DNA of 8,798 bases from Phycisphaerae bacterium (GTDB taxonomy: Bacteria > Planctomycetota > Phycisphaerae > UBA1845 > Fen-1342), in the NCBI GenBank assembly GCA_026984555.1, contig JALSRY010000600.1, forward strand, positions 1 through 8,798. Direction: 5' to 3'. This document shows positions 1-6,967 of this stretch, one piece after another (positions within the stretch are counted from its first letter, which is position 1; every line of letters begins with the position of its first letter). The notes beneath the pieces are model-generated. The model saw nothing but the letters and a program-made list of their open reading frames with translations. It did not search any database and was not told where the DNA came from. A program made the position numbers and the translations under genes.

Positions 1-1100
1 GTGCTCTTGGTCGCGTTTTTCTTCGCGGGCAGACGCAGCTTCATCCCCGGGACGATCAGGTCGGGAGAGTCGAGCTCGTCGCGGTTCATCTCGTAGATTT
101 CTTTCCAGCGCGACGCGTCGCCGAGGACGTTGCGGGCGATCTTGATGAGCGAATCTCCCGGTCCGACGACATAGGTAGTGCCGGCGGTGGGCTTGGTTTT
201 CGCGCCACCGGGCTGGGCCGTGGGGCGGAGTGCCGGCTTGGCGATCTCCGCGGATGCGCCAGGGTGCAAGAGCCTGCGGGCTTGTTCCAGCGGCGGCAGC
301 TTGAGCTTCTGACCGACGAGCAGCCGATCGGGGTCTTCGAGATCCGGGTTGGCGGCGACGATCGCCTTCCAGAGCTTGCCGTCGCCGTACTCGTCCCGCG
401 CGATGTCGATCAGCCGGTCACCCGGCTCGACCGTATACGTCTTGTAGCGCGTGGAGCCGGTCGCCGGCGAAGCTCCCACGCGACCGGGCTCGGGAGCGAG
501 CGGGCTGCGTTTGCGTGGCGGGATGATCGTCGGCAGTTTGGTATCGGCGGTCTTGATTCCCTTGGCGGGCGGGACGGCGGGCAACTTCGCGGGAGCGGTG
601 CCGGCGGTGGTCTTGGGAGCCGGTTCGGCGGCGCGGGGGGTGGCGGCGGGTGTGCCGGACGGCGCGGGTTTCGTGAGCGGACCGGCCGAGGGAGGCGACA
701 AGGGCTGAGCGAGCGGGCCGGCGGGCGGCACTTCGGCGATGGGGGGTTCCGCGGCGGGCCGGCCCGTGTGCGTGATGGCGCCGGGGGATGGCGTGGTATC
801 CGTGGGCTTGTGATCGGCGGTCTTGGCGCGTCCGGCCAGCGGCTGGCGTCGAGCGGGCGGGGGCGTGGCGCGGCGGTGATCGGGCGTCGTCGCGGGAGCG
901 TTGCGCGGGCGCTCGGGCACCTGGGCGAACGGTGTCGGCTCGGGGGCGAGCTTCACGCTCCCGCCGCCGGCGGCCTCGGTTTCCGCCTTGGAGATCGGCA
1001 GTGAGTCGAGCTTGTCGGACTTGCGGCTGAGCAGCCAGATGGCTCCGCCGGCGAACACCACGAAAGCGACGATCAGACCTGCTTTGACTTCGGCACGCAT
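1..1100 (-). CDS. Membrane-anchored protein with two LysM domains (C-terminus cut by window edge)
   Basis: The frame is open from ATG at 1100 to the left edge (366 complete codons, no stop), so the C-terminus is missing. Residues 7-24 form one hydrophobic segment (AGLIVAFVVFAGGAIWLL), a membrane anchor or uncleaved signal. Residues about 28-218 are a low-complexity linker rich in Pro, Ala and Thr. Two LysM domains follow, at about 221-269 (TYTVEPGDRLIDIA, then LVGQKLKLP) and 309-358 (TYVVGPGDSLIKIA, then IVPGMKLRLP). LysM domains bind N-acetylglucosamine-containing glycans such as peptidoglycan, so the likely role is a wall-binding envelope protein whose domains sit outside the cytoplasmic membrane. 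No catalytic domain is visible, though one could lie beyond the edge. ATG 1100 is chosen because it directly precedes the membrane segment; its ribosome-binding site is weak. The gene follows secDF after a 104-bp gap that holds a hairpin terminator and a promoter. The fold assignment is firm; the function is inferred. Confidence 0.9.
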   Translation of the reverse strand, partial: MRAEVKAGLIVAFVVFAGGAIWLLSRKSDKLDSLPISKAETEAAGGGSVKLAPEPTPFAQVPERPRNAPATTPDHRRATPPPARRQPLAGRAKTADHKPTDTTPSPGAITHTGRPAAEPPIAEVPPAGPLAQPLSPPSAGPLTKPAPSGTPAATPRAAEPAPKTTAGTAPAKLPAVPPAKGIKTADTKLPTIIPPRKRSPLAPEPGRVGASPATGSTRYKTYTVEPGDRLIDIARDEYGDGKLWKAIVAANPDLEDPDRLLVGQKLKLPPLEQARRLLHPGASAEIAKPALRPTAQPGGAKTKPTAGTTYVVGPGDSLIKIARNVLGDASRWKEIYEMNRDELDSPDLIVPGMKLRLPAKKNATKS

Positions 1101-1115
1101 GGCTCGGCACCCCAG

Positions 1116-1159
1116 AAAAAACGCGAGGCGCCCGCGTCCGCATGACGCAGGCGCCCCGC
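1116..1159 (-). terminator. Rho-independent terminator between secDF and the LysM gene
   Basis: On the minus strand, 1159-1144 pairs with 1138-1123 to give a 16-bp stem around a 5-nt loop (1143-1139). One G then precedes six T (1121-1116). Fourteen pairs are Watson-Crick and two are G-U wobbles. Both wobbles would be A-C mismatches in the opposite transcript, so the structure is built for the minus-strand RNA. It begins 45 bp past the secDF stop and most simply ends secDF transcription. The LysM promoter's -10 box sits immediately upstream, so the hairpin also falls in that gene's start region. Confidence 0.85.
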
Positions 1160-1169
1160 ATTATAGCAA
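1160..1169 (-). promoter_or_regulatory. Extended -10 promoter for the LysM gene
   Basis: The minus strand reads TTGCTATAAT, a perfect TATAAT with the TG-N extension typical of sigma-70 promoters with an extended -10. No convincing -35 hexamer is seen about 17 bp upstream (best match 3 of 6), which an extended -10 can tolerate. Initiation would fall near 1154-1152, giving a leader of roughly 50 nt before ATG 1100. The same core and following bases (GCTATAATRCGGGG) recur before the hypothetical gene at 5608. TATAAT is rare in DNA this GC-rich, which adds weight. Confidence 0.6.
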
Positions 1170-1204
1170 CCCGTCGGTAACTCGACAGGCGCCGTTTTCC
1201 GGCG

Positions 1205-4200
1205 TCAGGCCCGAGCCACCGCGACGCCGTGGCGCGCGTGGCTGCGGCCGAAGCTGATCATCAACAGCGGCGAGGCGATGGCGATCGACGAGTACGTTCC
1301 GGTGATGACGCCGATCATCATGCAGTAGTTGAAGCCGCGGATACTGCTGCCGCCGAAGATGTACATCACCAACAGCACGACGAAGGTGGTGAAGCTGGTG
1401 AGCAAGGTACGCGACAGCGTCTGGTTGATGCTCTGGTTGATGATCTCGGGCGTGACCTGTCCGAGTCGCCCGCGCGTTTCGCGGATGCGGTCGAACACGA
1501 CGATGGTGTCGTTGATCGAGTAACCGATGATCGTCAGGAAGGCGGCGACGATGGTCATGTCGATCTTGAAGTCGCTGATGAGCAGGGCGTTGCCGATGGG
1601 GTGGTTCTTGCCGCCGATCCACCCGCTGATGCCGACGAACGCCAGCGCGATCAGGACGTCGTGGATCAGGGCGACGACACCGGCGATACCGAAGATCGGC
1701 CGGCCGAAGCGGATCCACATGTACGCGATGATCATGGCCCAGGAGAGGATCAGCGCCACGCCGGCCCGGGTCTTCGACTGCGAAGCGATCTGCGGCTTGA
1801 ACTGTGTGACCTTGCGCAGGGTCTGCTCCTTGTCGAACGCGGCCATCGCGAGGTTCTGCTCGGGCTGGGCGAGCTCCTGGAGCCAGGCCTCGGGCGACTG
1901 GCTGTAGCTGATTTGCGGGTCGCCGACGGCGATCACGACGCTGCTGTAGAGTGTGGCGCCGGCAGCGTCCTTGCCGGCTTGCTTGATCCCGAAGACCTTG
2001 AAATCACGCCAGGGCATGTTCTGGTAGTCGGGCTGGAGCCGCATGTTGCGCAGCCGCATCTGAATCGCGGTCAGGGTTTGGGGCGGCGAGAGCTCGTCGA
2101 ACCACAGGGCCGCTCCACCGAGGTAGTCGGTCACGTCGCCGCCGGCGCCTTGCGGCAGGCCGGTGATGACGGCTTCGAGCCGGCGGTTGGTGATGGGGAA
2201 GGCGTGGTCGTGGTCGCCGCGGAAGATGTAGCCGATGCGGGGCTGGATATCGAGGTCATCGCCGAAAGCGTGTTGGAGGGCCCACTTGACGAGGGCCTTG
2301 TTGGTTTCGGTGGTGGTGATATTCCAGCGCAGGCCGGGTTTTTCGTTCAGGCCGCTTTCGGAGACCATGCCGATATTGGCCTGGCCGATGTTGTCGCCGG
2401 CGGGGGGAATGGCCAGCAGGCCCTTGCCGCCGAGTTCGTGGACGGCGTTGGTGAGCTTTTCCAGGTTTGCCTGGTCGCTGGCCTGGACGATCACGACGCC
2501 TTCCTCGCTGGTGGTGTTGACGCCGCCGCGTTGCAGCAGGTTTTGCGATTCGAGCGGCTCGGTGATCATGGCGGCCAGCAGCTCGTTGCTCACGCCGGGC
2601 ACCTTGATGCGAAACGTACCGGCTTCGCCGGCGACGGGTTCGACGACGGCGTTGGCGAGCAGGGCGCCTTTTTCGCTGATTTCGCTGCCGACTTCCTTGA
2701 GGCGTTGCTCGATGGTGACGTCGTTGTACTTGTCGGCGGCGGAGTCCTTGAGTTTGACCTCGGCGCTGACACCGCCGAGAAACTCGACATCCAGCGTGTC
2801 GTGCAGACCGCGGTCATAGAGCAGGGCGAGCCCGCCGAGCATCAGGAACAGCGAAAGCGGGATGAAGATTTTGCGTTTGGCGTACCAGTCGATCTTGGGC
2901 ACACCGATCAGTTGCAGCATCTTGATGTCTTTGATGACGTTGTACTTGATCAGCAGGGTAAAGAGCGTGCGGGTCACGAACAGGGCGGTGAACAAGCTGG
3001 TGACGATACCCCAGCCCAGCGTCAGGCCGAACCCCTTGATTTCCTCGCTGCCGACCCAGTAGATGATGACGCAGGTCAGCAGCGTGGTGACGTTGGCGTC
3101 GATGATGGTGCTGAACGCCTTGTCGTAGCCGTTCTTGATGACCATCCGCAGCGACGAGCCGCGGGCCTTTTCCTCGCGCATGCGCTCGAAGATCAGCACG
3201 TTGGCGTCGACGGTCATACCGATGGTGAGGATGATGCCCGCGATGCCGGCGAGGGTGAACCGCGCCCCGAGCATGGCCATGACCGCCAGCACGAGGACGA
3301 TGTTCATCACCAGCGCGAAATCGGCGATCAGGCCGGCCACGAGGTAGTAGCCCGCCATCACGATGCCGACCGCGATCAGTCCGGCCACACCGGCGCGGAA
3401 CGCCTTGCGCAGGTTTTCGTGGCCGAGGCTCGATCCGATCGTGCGTTCGCTGAGGGGGGTATCCTTGAGTCGGGCGGGCAGCGAACCGGCCTGGAGCGTC
3501 TGCACCAGGTAGTTCACCTTTCGGATGCTGAAATCGCCGGTGATGATTCCGTCGGTCGTGATGCGCGAGCGGATGGTCGGAGCCGAATAGGCCACGTTGT
3601 CCACGAGGATGCACAGCGGCTTGCCGATATTGCGGCCGGTCAGCTTGCCGAACAGCTCACCGCCGACCGGATCGAGCGAAAACGCGACGGCGGGCCGGCC
3701 CATCTGGTCGCGCGTGCGGGCGGCCCGCTTGAGGCGCCACCGCGCGCCACCGTGCTTGCTGTGCAGCAGGCCGTTCTCGGCACCGCGTTTGGCCAAGACA
3801 TACCAGTCGTCCTGGTACTTGTCCGCGACGTAATGGCTGGCGATCCGCGAGTCCGTGACCGGGTTGAGTTTTTGCAGCTCGGAAGGCGAGTCGATATCGA
3901 AGAACGACAGGGGGTTGTCAACCTTGAACCACTGGTAGGTGTCCTCGGGTAGCGGTCGCGGTCCCTGCTCGTGGAGTCGCTTGCGGTAGAGGTCGTACTT
4001 GGTGACGTTCTCGGGGCTGGGGTCGGCGAGGATGCGGAACTCGAGCACACCGGCGCCACGCAACAGGCGTTGCAAGTCGGCCGGGCCTTCCAGCACGCCG
4101 CGCCGAGAGCTCCAGATCTCGTATTTCTCGACAACGGCGTCGATCTGGTGCGACAGGCCGGGGTAGCGGGCCTTGAGATCCTCGAGACTGGCCTTGCGCC

Positions 4201-4906
4201 GTTTCGAGTTCTTATCCATTTCCAGGGCTTCCTGGAAACGACGATCGTCGAAATTGGTGTCCAACACGGCCTGGATCGCGTCGTCGAGCGATTCTTCCGC
4301 GTCACGCCGGGCCAGCCGCAGCTTCTTGAGATCCGGCTGGCTGGTGGGCTGTGTCGCGGCTTCGCCCTTTCCGGCGGCGGCGGCAGCCTGGGCCTGCTTG
4401 AGCGCTTCGATCGCGCGGGCGTAGGCGTCGTAGGCCTGGGCGGCCTCTTTGAGCAACTGCTCACGCTGCGGAACGCCCCGCACCAGTTTCGCGAACTCCT
4501 GCTCGCGCTGGTCGGGCGGCAGGCGCAGGGCATCTTCCAACTCGCTGCGGCGGATGTTGATCTTGAGGAGCTCTTCGCGGGCGGCGACATACTCGGCCTT
4601 GAGCTTCTTGTTTTCCGCGGGCGGGAGCGGCATCTGGATTTCGAGCCGATTGCGGCCGAGCACACGCCACTTGAGGTCGTACACGCCGCGCGGATCGACG
4701 CGTCGCTGGAGCAGGCGTTTCATTTGTTCGGCGAGGTTGGGGTTGTTCTCGCCGGGTTCTTCCTGAATCTCGTAGATCAGCGACACGCCGCCTTCGATAT
4801 CGAGCCCGCCGCGGAGTTTTTCCTTGGGGGGGATCATCATCCAGATACCGATCGCCAGCACGACGCCGATGGTGATGAGCCGCTGGGTCAGGTTTTTTTC
4901 CCACAT
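1205..4906 (-). CDS. secDF: Protein translocase subunit SecDF, SecD-SecF fusion
   Basis: This 1233-residue SecD-SecF fusion is an RND-type membrane protein that uses the proton gradient to pull preproteins through SecYEG on the outer face. SecD part: TM1 at about 9-26, the LRGGLDIEGG motif at 31-40, a split P1 domain, TM2-6 from about 503 to 653, and VDANVLIFERMREE with D567. SecF part: TM7 at 680-697, DVEFLGG at 706-712, TM8 at about 1048-1068, then IIGYSINDTIVVFDRIRE with D1133 and TLSRT with R1166. D567, D1133 and R1166 match the proton-relay residues known from Thermus SecDF (D340, D637, R671). Extra segments are residues about 97-275 in P1 (charged, helical) and a SecF outer domain of about 350 residues, far longer than in E. 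coli. The frame opens further to 5032, but ATG 4906 has a good AGGA site and gives the expected N-terminus. No yajC is adjacent. Confidence 0.97.
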   Translation of the reverse strand: MWEKNLTQRLITIGVVLAIGIWMMIPPKEKLRGGLDIEGGVSLIYEIQEEPGENNPNLAEQMKRLLQRRVDPRGVYDLKWRVLGRNRLEIQMPLPPAENKKLKAEYVAAREELLKINIRRSELEDALRLPPDQREQEFAKLVRGVPQREQLLKEAAQAYDAYARAIEALKQAQAAAAAGKGEAATQPTSQPDLKKLRLARRDAEESLDDAIQAVLDTNFDDRRFQEALEMDKNSKRRKASLEDLKARYPGLSHQIDAVVEKYEIWSSRRGVLEGPADLQRLLRGAGVLEFRILADPSPENVTKYDLYRKRLHEQGPRPLPEDTYQWFKVDNPLSFFDIDSPSELQKLNPVTDSRIASHYVADKYQDDWYVLAKRGAENGLLHSKHGGARWRLKRAARTRDQMGRPAVAFSLDPVGGELFGKLTGRNIGKPLCILVDNVAYSAPTIRSRITTDGIITGDFSIRKVNYLVQTLQAGSLPARLKDTPLSERTIGSSLGHENLRKAFRAGVAGLIAVGIVMAGYYLVAGLIADFALVMNIVLVLAVMAMLGARFTLAGIAGIILTIGMTVDANVLIFERMREEKARGSSLRMVIKNGYDKAFSTIIDANVTTLLTCVIIYWVGSEEIKGFGLTLGWGIVTSLFTALFVTRTLFTLLIKYNVIKDIKMLQLIGVPKIDWYAKRKIFIPLSLFLMLGGLALLYDRGLHDTLDVEFLGGVSAEVKLKDSAADKYNDVTIEQRLKEVGSEISEKGALLANAVVEPVAGEAGTFRIKVPGVSNELLAAMITEPLESQNLLQRGGVNTTSEEGVVIVQASDQANLEKLTNAVHELGGKGLLAIPPAGDNIGQANIGMVSESGLNEKPGLRWNITTTETNKALVKWALQHAFGDDLDIQPRIGYIFRGDHDHAFPITNRRLEAVITGLPQGAGGDVTDYLGGAALWFDELSPPQTLTAIQMRLRNMRLQPDYQNMPWRDFKVFGIKQAGKDAAGATLYSSVVIAVGDPQISYSQSPEAWLQELAQPEQNLAMAAFDKEQTLRKVTQFKPQIASQSKTRAGVALILSWAMIIAYMWIRFGRPIFGIAGVVALIHDVLIALAFVGISGWIGGKNHPIGNALLISDFKIDMTIVAAFLTIIGYSINDTIVVFDRIRETRGRLGQVTPEIINQSINQTLSRTLLTSFTTFVVLLVMYIFGGSSIRGFNYCMMIGVITGTYSSIAIASPLLMISFGRSHARHGVAVARA

Positions 4907-4914
4907 ATCGTCGT

Positions 4915-4918
4915 TCCT
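4915..4918 (-). promoter_or_regulatory. Ribosome-binding site deciding the secDF start
   Basis: The minus strand has AGGA followed by 8 nt and then ATG at 4906. The reading frame stays open upstream to 5032, but the extra 42 residues are polar, lack a membrane segment or SecD motif, and have no comparable site. This decides for the shorter start MWEKNLTQRL, which leads straight into TM1. Confidence 0.6.
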
Positions 4919-4948
4919 GAAATTGGGTTTGGCCAAGAAAAGGCGAGT

Positions 4949-4968
4949 TTCGGCGCGGGGGCGCCGAA
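4949..4968 (-). promoter_or_regulatory. Hairpin upstream of secDF (weak terminator or leader structure)
   Basis: On the minus strand, TTCGGCGC and GCGCCGAA form a perfect 8-bp stem around four C. After seven unpaired bases comes a short T-rich stretch (CCTTTTCTT), ending about 20 bp before the secDF ribosome-binding site. It could be a weak terminator for the hypothetical gene upstream or a structure in the secDF leader. The gap between stem and T-rich stretch argues against an efficient terminator. The rest of the interval 4907-5134 shows no gene I can support. Confidence 0.3.
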
Positions 4969-5134
4969 CCTGGTTCCCGGGAGAATGCGTTCGCGAGGTC
5001 GCGTGGCCTCGGCCGCCATCACGGGGGAGCAAATCGCCGGCCGCCGTCGATCCAGCGTGCGATTGCGGGAGCGCAACGGTCGCCCCGGCACGTGGCGCCC
5101 TTCCGCGCCGATGCCGGACGCCTCCCCCAGCCGG

Positions 5135-5608
5135 TCACACCGCCGGCGGGCCCGTTCGCAACACCGTTGATCTGAAGAGTCCCGCGCTGCGCTGGATGCT
5201 GTGGAGGGTCGAGCCGCCGGTAATCGTCGCGACGGCCGGCCGAAATGCCGCGCGCCGCAGCACGAAAGCATCCGCCGCCGCCGGAACACACGGACCGAAG
5301 CGCTCGGCACTGCCGTCGCCGCGACACCAGGTTGCCGGCGGGAGCGGCTTGCCCCGCTGTGTCGCGGCCAGCCGGAGGTGCCCGGGCCAGCGCGGCGGTG
5401 CCACGTCGGGCACGAGCGCGGTCAACGTCAAGCGGGGGCGCGTCTTCTGGTGGTGTTGGGGGTGCTCCCCGGATCGCTGCGCACGGGGAACGCCGGCCGC
5501 GTGATGCGCCGGCGGCAGCGCGCAGAGTTTTTGCTGCACCGCCGAGACGAGCAGCAGCCCCACGCAACAGGTGGCGTGCGTCGCGATCTGTGAAAGCCTG
5601 GGTCGCAT
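5135..5608 (-). CDS. Hypothetical, probably exported 157-residue protein
   Basis: I do not recognise this protein. ATG at 5608 opens 157 codons ending in TGA. The N-terminus looks like a signal peptide: basic MRPR, a hydrophobic core at about 12-24 (including CCVGLLLVSAV), then a possible cleavage site near C29-A30. There is no proper lipobox before any of the Cys residues. The mature part is rich in Pro, Arg, Ala and His (HPQHHQ near 50) with two further Cys and no recognisable domain. By hand count about 82% of third, 73% of first and 62% of second codon positions are G or C, the order expected for a real gene in GC-rich DNA. The frame extends upstream to 5770, but a TATAAT box 9 bp before ATG 5608 favours the short form. 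It lies 232 bp after tsaD and 228 bp before secDF, so it is probably its own unit. A non-coding transcript or a spurious frame remains possible. Confidence 0.55.
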   Translation of the reverse strand: MRPRLSQIATHATCCVGLLLVSAVQQKLCALPPAHHAAGVPRAQRSGEHPQHHQKTRPRLTLTALVPDVAPPRWPGHLRLAATQRGKPLPPATWCRGDGSAERFGPCVPAAADAFVLRRAAFRPAVATITGGSTLHSIQRSAGLFRSTVLRTGPPAV

Positions 5609-5617
5609 GAACCCCGT

Positions 5618-5625
5618 ATTATAGC
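5618..5625 (-). promoter_or_regulatory. Promoter -10 element for the hypothetical exported protein
   Basis: The minus strand has GCTATAAT followed by ACGGGG, with ATG only 9 bp after the hexamer. A start site 6-8 nt downstream of the hexamer would leave a leader of about 2-4 nt, in effect a leaderless mRNA. No good -35 is present at 16-18 bp. The 14-bp stretch matches the element before the LysM gene at 13 positions; the one difference is A or G after TATAAT. Confidence 0.55.
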
Positions 5626-5840
5626 TTGTCGAGCCGTTGTCACCAGCCCCTGGCGTGTGTCTGCGTGCCACGCACAGGCGGGAAACCATGATCGGACGTC
5701 GGCGGCCCCGAGCGCACGCTGGCCAACGGCCGGTCGTTGACCCCCGCGAGGCAGTGATCTGGTGTGCCACGCCCGGCGGGCCGGGGGAATTCGAACGCGG
5801 CGTGGCCCGTTCGGTGCGCCAGAGCCCGGCCGCCCGGACG

Positions 5841-6911
5841 CTACGATCCCCGGCGGGTCTTGCGTCGCTTGTGGCGTGGGGGCCGCAGCAGGCCGCCGTG
5901 CGGTTCGAGAGAAAGGTCGGCCAGCCGGCCGGCCTGGAACAACTCGTGGCCGAGCATGGCGATCATCGCCGCGTTGTCGCCGCAGTATTCGATGGGCGTG
6001 AGGTGCAGGTGCAGGCCGGCTTCTTCGCAGGCGCGCCGGAGGCCGGCGCGCAGGGCGCTGTTGGCGGCGACGCCCCCCCCGACGACGACGTGGGGAGCGC
6101 CGACGTGCTGGGCGGCACGGACGGTCTTGGTGATGAGCGGCTCGATCAGGGCGGCCTGGAAGCTGGCGGCGACGTCGGCGAGTTGCTGCGCGCTCAGGTG
6201 TGCAGCCGATCCGTACTTCTCGCCCTTGCCGTAGACGTGGTAGAGCACCGCAGTCTTGAGCCCGCTGAACGAGAAATCGAAGTGTGGTTCGTGGAGCCAT
6301 GTGCGCGGGAAGGCGATGGCGGCGGGGTCGCCGGTTTGCGCGATCCGGTCGATCACCGGCCCGCCGGGATAGCCCAGTTCGAGGATTGCGGCGACCTTGT
6401 CGAAGGCTTCGCCGGCGGCGTCATCGGTCGTTTGCCCGAGCAACTCCATGTCGAGAAAGCCGCGGACGTGATAGATCGAGCTGTGCCCCCCGCTGACGAC
6501 CAGGGCGACCGCCGGCCAGGGTGGCGGGTCGACGGCGAGGGCGGCGCTGGTGGCGTGGGCCTCGATGTGATTCACGGCGACCAGCGGCAGATCGAACGCG
6601 AGGGACAGCACCTTGGCCGCCGTCACGCCGATCAGCAACGAGCCGACCAGCCCCGGTCCGGCGGTGACGGCGATGGCGTCGAGGTCGCGGGCATGCAGCC
6701 GTGCGGCGTCCAGAGCCTGCTCGATGATGAGGCGGATCTGCTCGATATGGGCGCGGGCGGCGATTTCCGGCACCACGCCGCCATACTTGGCGTGCAGCTT
6801 CACCTGCGAGCTGACGATGTTGGCACGCACGTCACGCCCGCCGACGACGACCGCGGCGGAGGTCTCATCGCACGACGACTCGATTCCCAGAATGGTGCGC
6901 GCTGTTGTCAT
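5841..6911 (-). CDS. tsaD: tRNA N6-adenosine threonylcarbamoyltransferase TsaD
   Basis: TsaD (Kae1/Gcp/YgjD family) transfers the threonylcarbamoyl group from threonylcarbamoyl-AMP, made by TsaC/TsaC2, to A37 of ANN-decoding tRNAs. In bacteria it works in the cytoplasm with TsaB and TsaE, neither of which is in this window. The 356 residues match the usual length of about 340. Motifs: GIESSCDETSAAVV at 9-22, the ASKHA-type phosphate-binding start; TAGPGLVGSLLIG at 83-95; the metal-binding HIEAH at 115-119; VSGGHSSIYHV; DDAAGEAFDKVA; FSFSGLKTAV; and YCGDNAAMIA with metal ligand D312. The C-terminus ends in a short basic tail (HKRRKTRRGS) that could touch tRNA, which is inference. ATG 6911 has a GGAG ribosome-binding site 7 nt upstream and directly precedes the conserved start. 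The gene follows the esterase by 56 bp, so shared transcription is possible, with a weak promoter of its own also conceivable. Confidence 0.98.
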   Translation of the reverse strand: MTTARTILGIESSCDETSAAVVVGGRDVRANIVSSQVKLHAKYGGVVPEIAARAHIEQIRLIIEQALDAARLHARDLDAIAVTAGPGLVGSLLIGVTAAKVLSLAFDLPLVAVNHIEAHATSAALAVDPPPWPAVALVVSGGHSSIYHVRGFLDMELLGQTTDDAAGEAFDKVAAILELGYPGGPVIDRIAQTGDPAAIAFPRTWLHEPHFDFSFSGLKTAVLYHVYGKGEKYGSAAHLSAQQLADVAASFQAALIEPLITKTVRAAQHVGAPHVVVGGGVAANSALRAGLRRACEEAGLHLHLTPIEYCGDNAAMIAMLGHELFQAGRLADLSLEPHGGLLRPPRHKRRKTRRGS

Positions 6912-6935
6912 CAGCCGGCTCCGGTTTCCGCGGGG

Positions 6936-6941
6936 ATTCTA
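6936..6941 (-). promoter_or_regulatory. Possible weak -10 element before tsaD
   Basis: The minus strand has TAGAAT, 5 of 6 matches to TATAAT, 24 bp before the tsaD ATG and after the esterase stop. No -35 hexamer or TG extension supports it. It would let tsaD be expressed independently of the upstream esterase gene. This is offered as a weak candidate only. Confidence 0.22.
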
Positions 6942-6967
6942 TCGCAACACGACGAGGCTGGCGCCGA

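Noticed and set aside
1229..3952. A 907-codon open frame on the plus strand opposite secDF.
   Set aside because: It is antisense to the well-supported secDF frame. Its product is Asp/Gly/Val/His-rich with no hydrophobic segments or motifs, as expected from reading GC-rich coding DNA backwards.
4888..4906. A slippery heptamer A AAA AAC in frame at codons 3-5 of secDF, suggesting programmed -1 frameshifting.
   Set aside because: The alternative frame gives an Arg/Pro/His-rich product with no recognisable features. The heptamer follows directly from Glu-Lys-Asn codons at the start of SecD, and I see no clear stimulatory structure.
5019..5567. A second minus-strand frame of 182 codons overlapping the hypothetical gene and the secDF start.
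   Set aside because: Its third codon positions are the bases with the lowest GC in this region (about 62%), the reverse of a real gene here, and it would overlap the 5' end of secDF's open frame without any start signal.
4907..5608. Possible yajC or an N-terminal extension of SecD in the region before secDF.
   Set aside because: No frame shows a YajC membrane segment or its conserved core. The 42-residue extension of the secDF frame is polar and lacks a ribosome-binding site.
5660..5681. Small inverted repeat around TGCGTGCCACGCA as an operator.
   Set aside because: It is a single short palindrome with no second copy in the window and no nearby regulator gene.
5771..5785. Short palindrome CCCGGC GG GCCGGG after tsaD as a terminator.
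   Set aside because: The loop is only 2 nt and no T tract follows on either strand. Such palindromes are common by chance in DNA this GC-rich.
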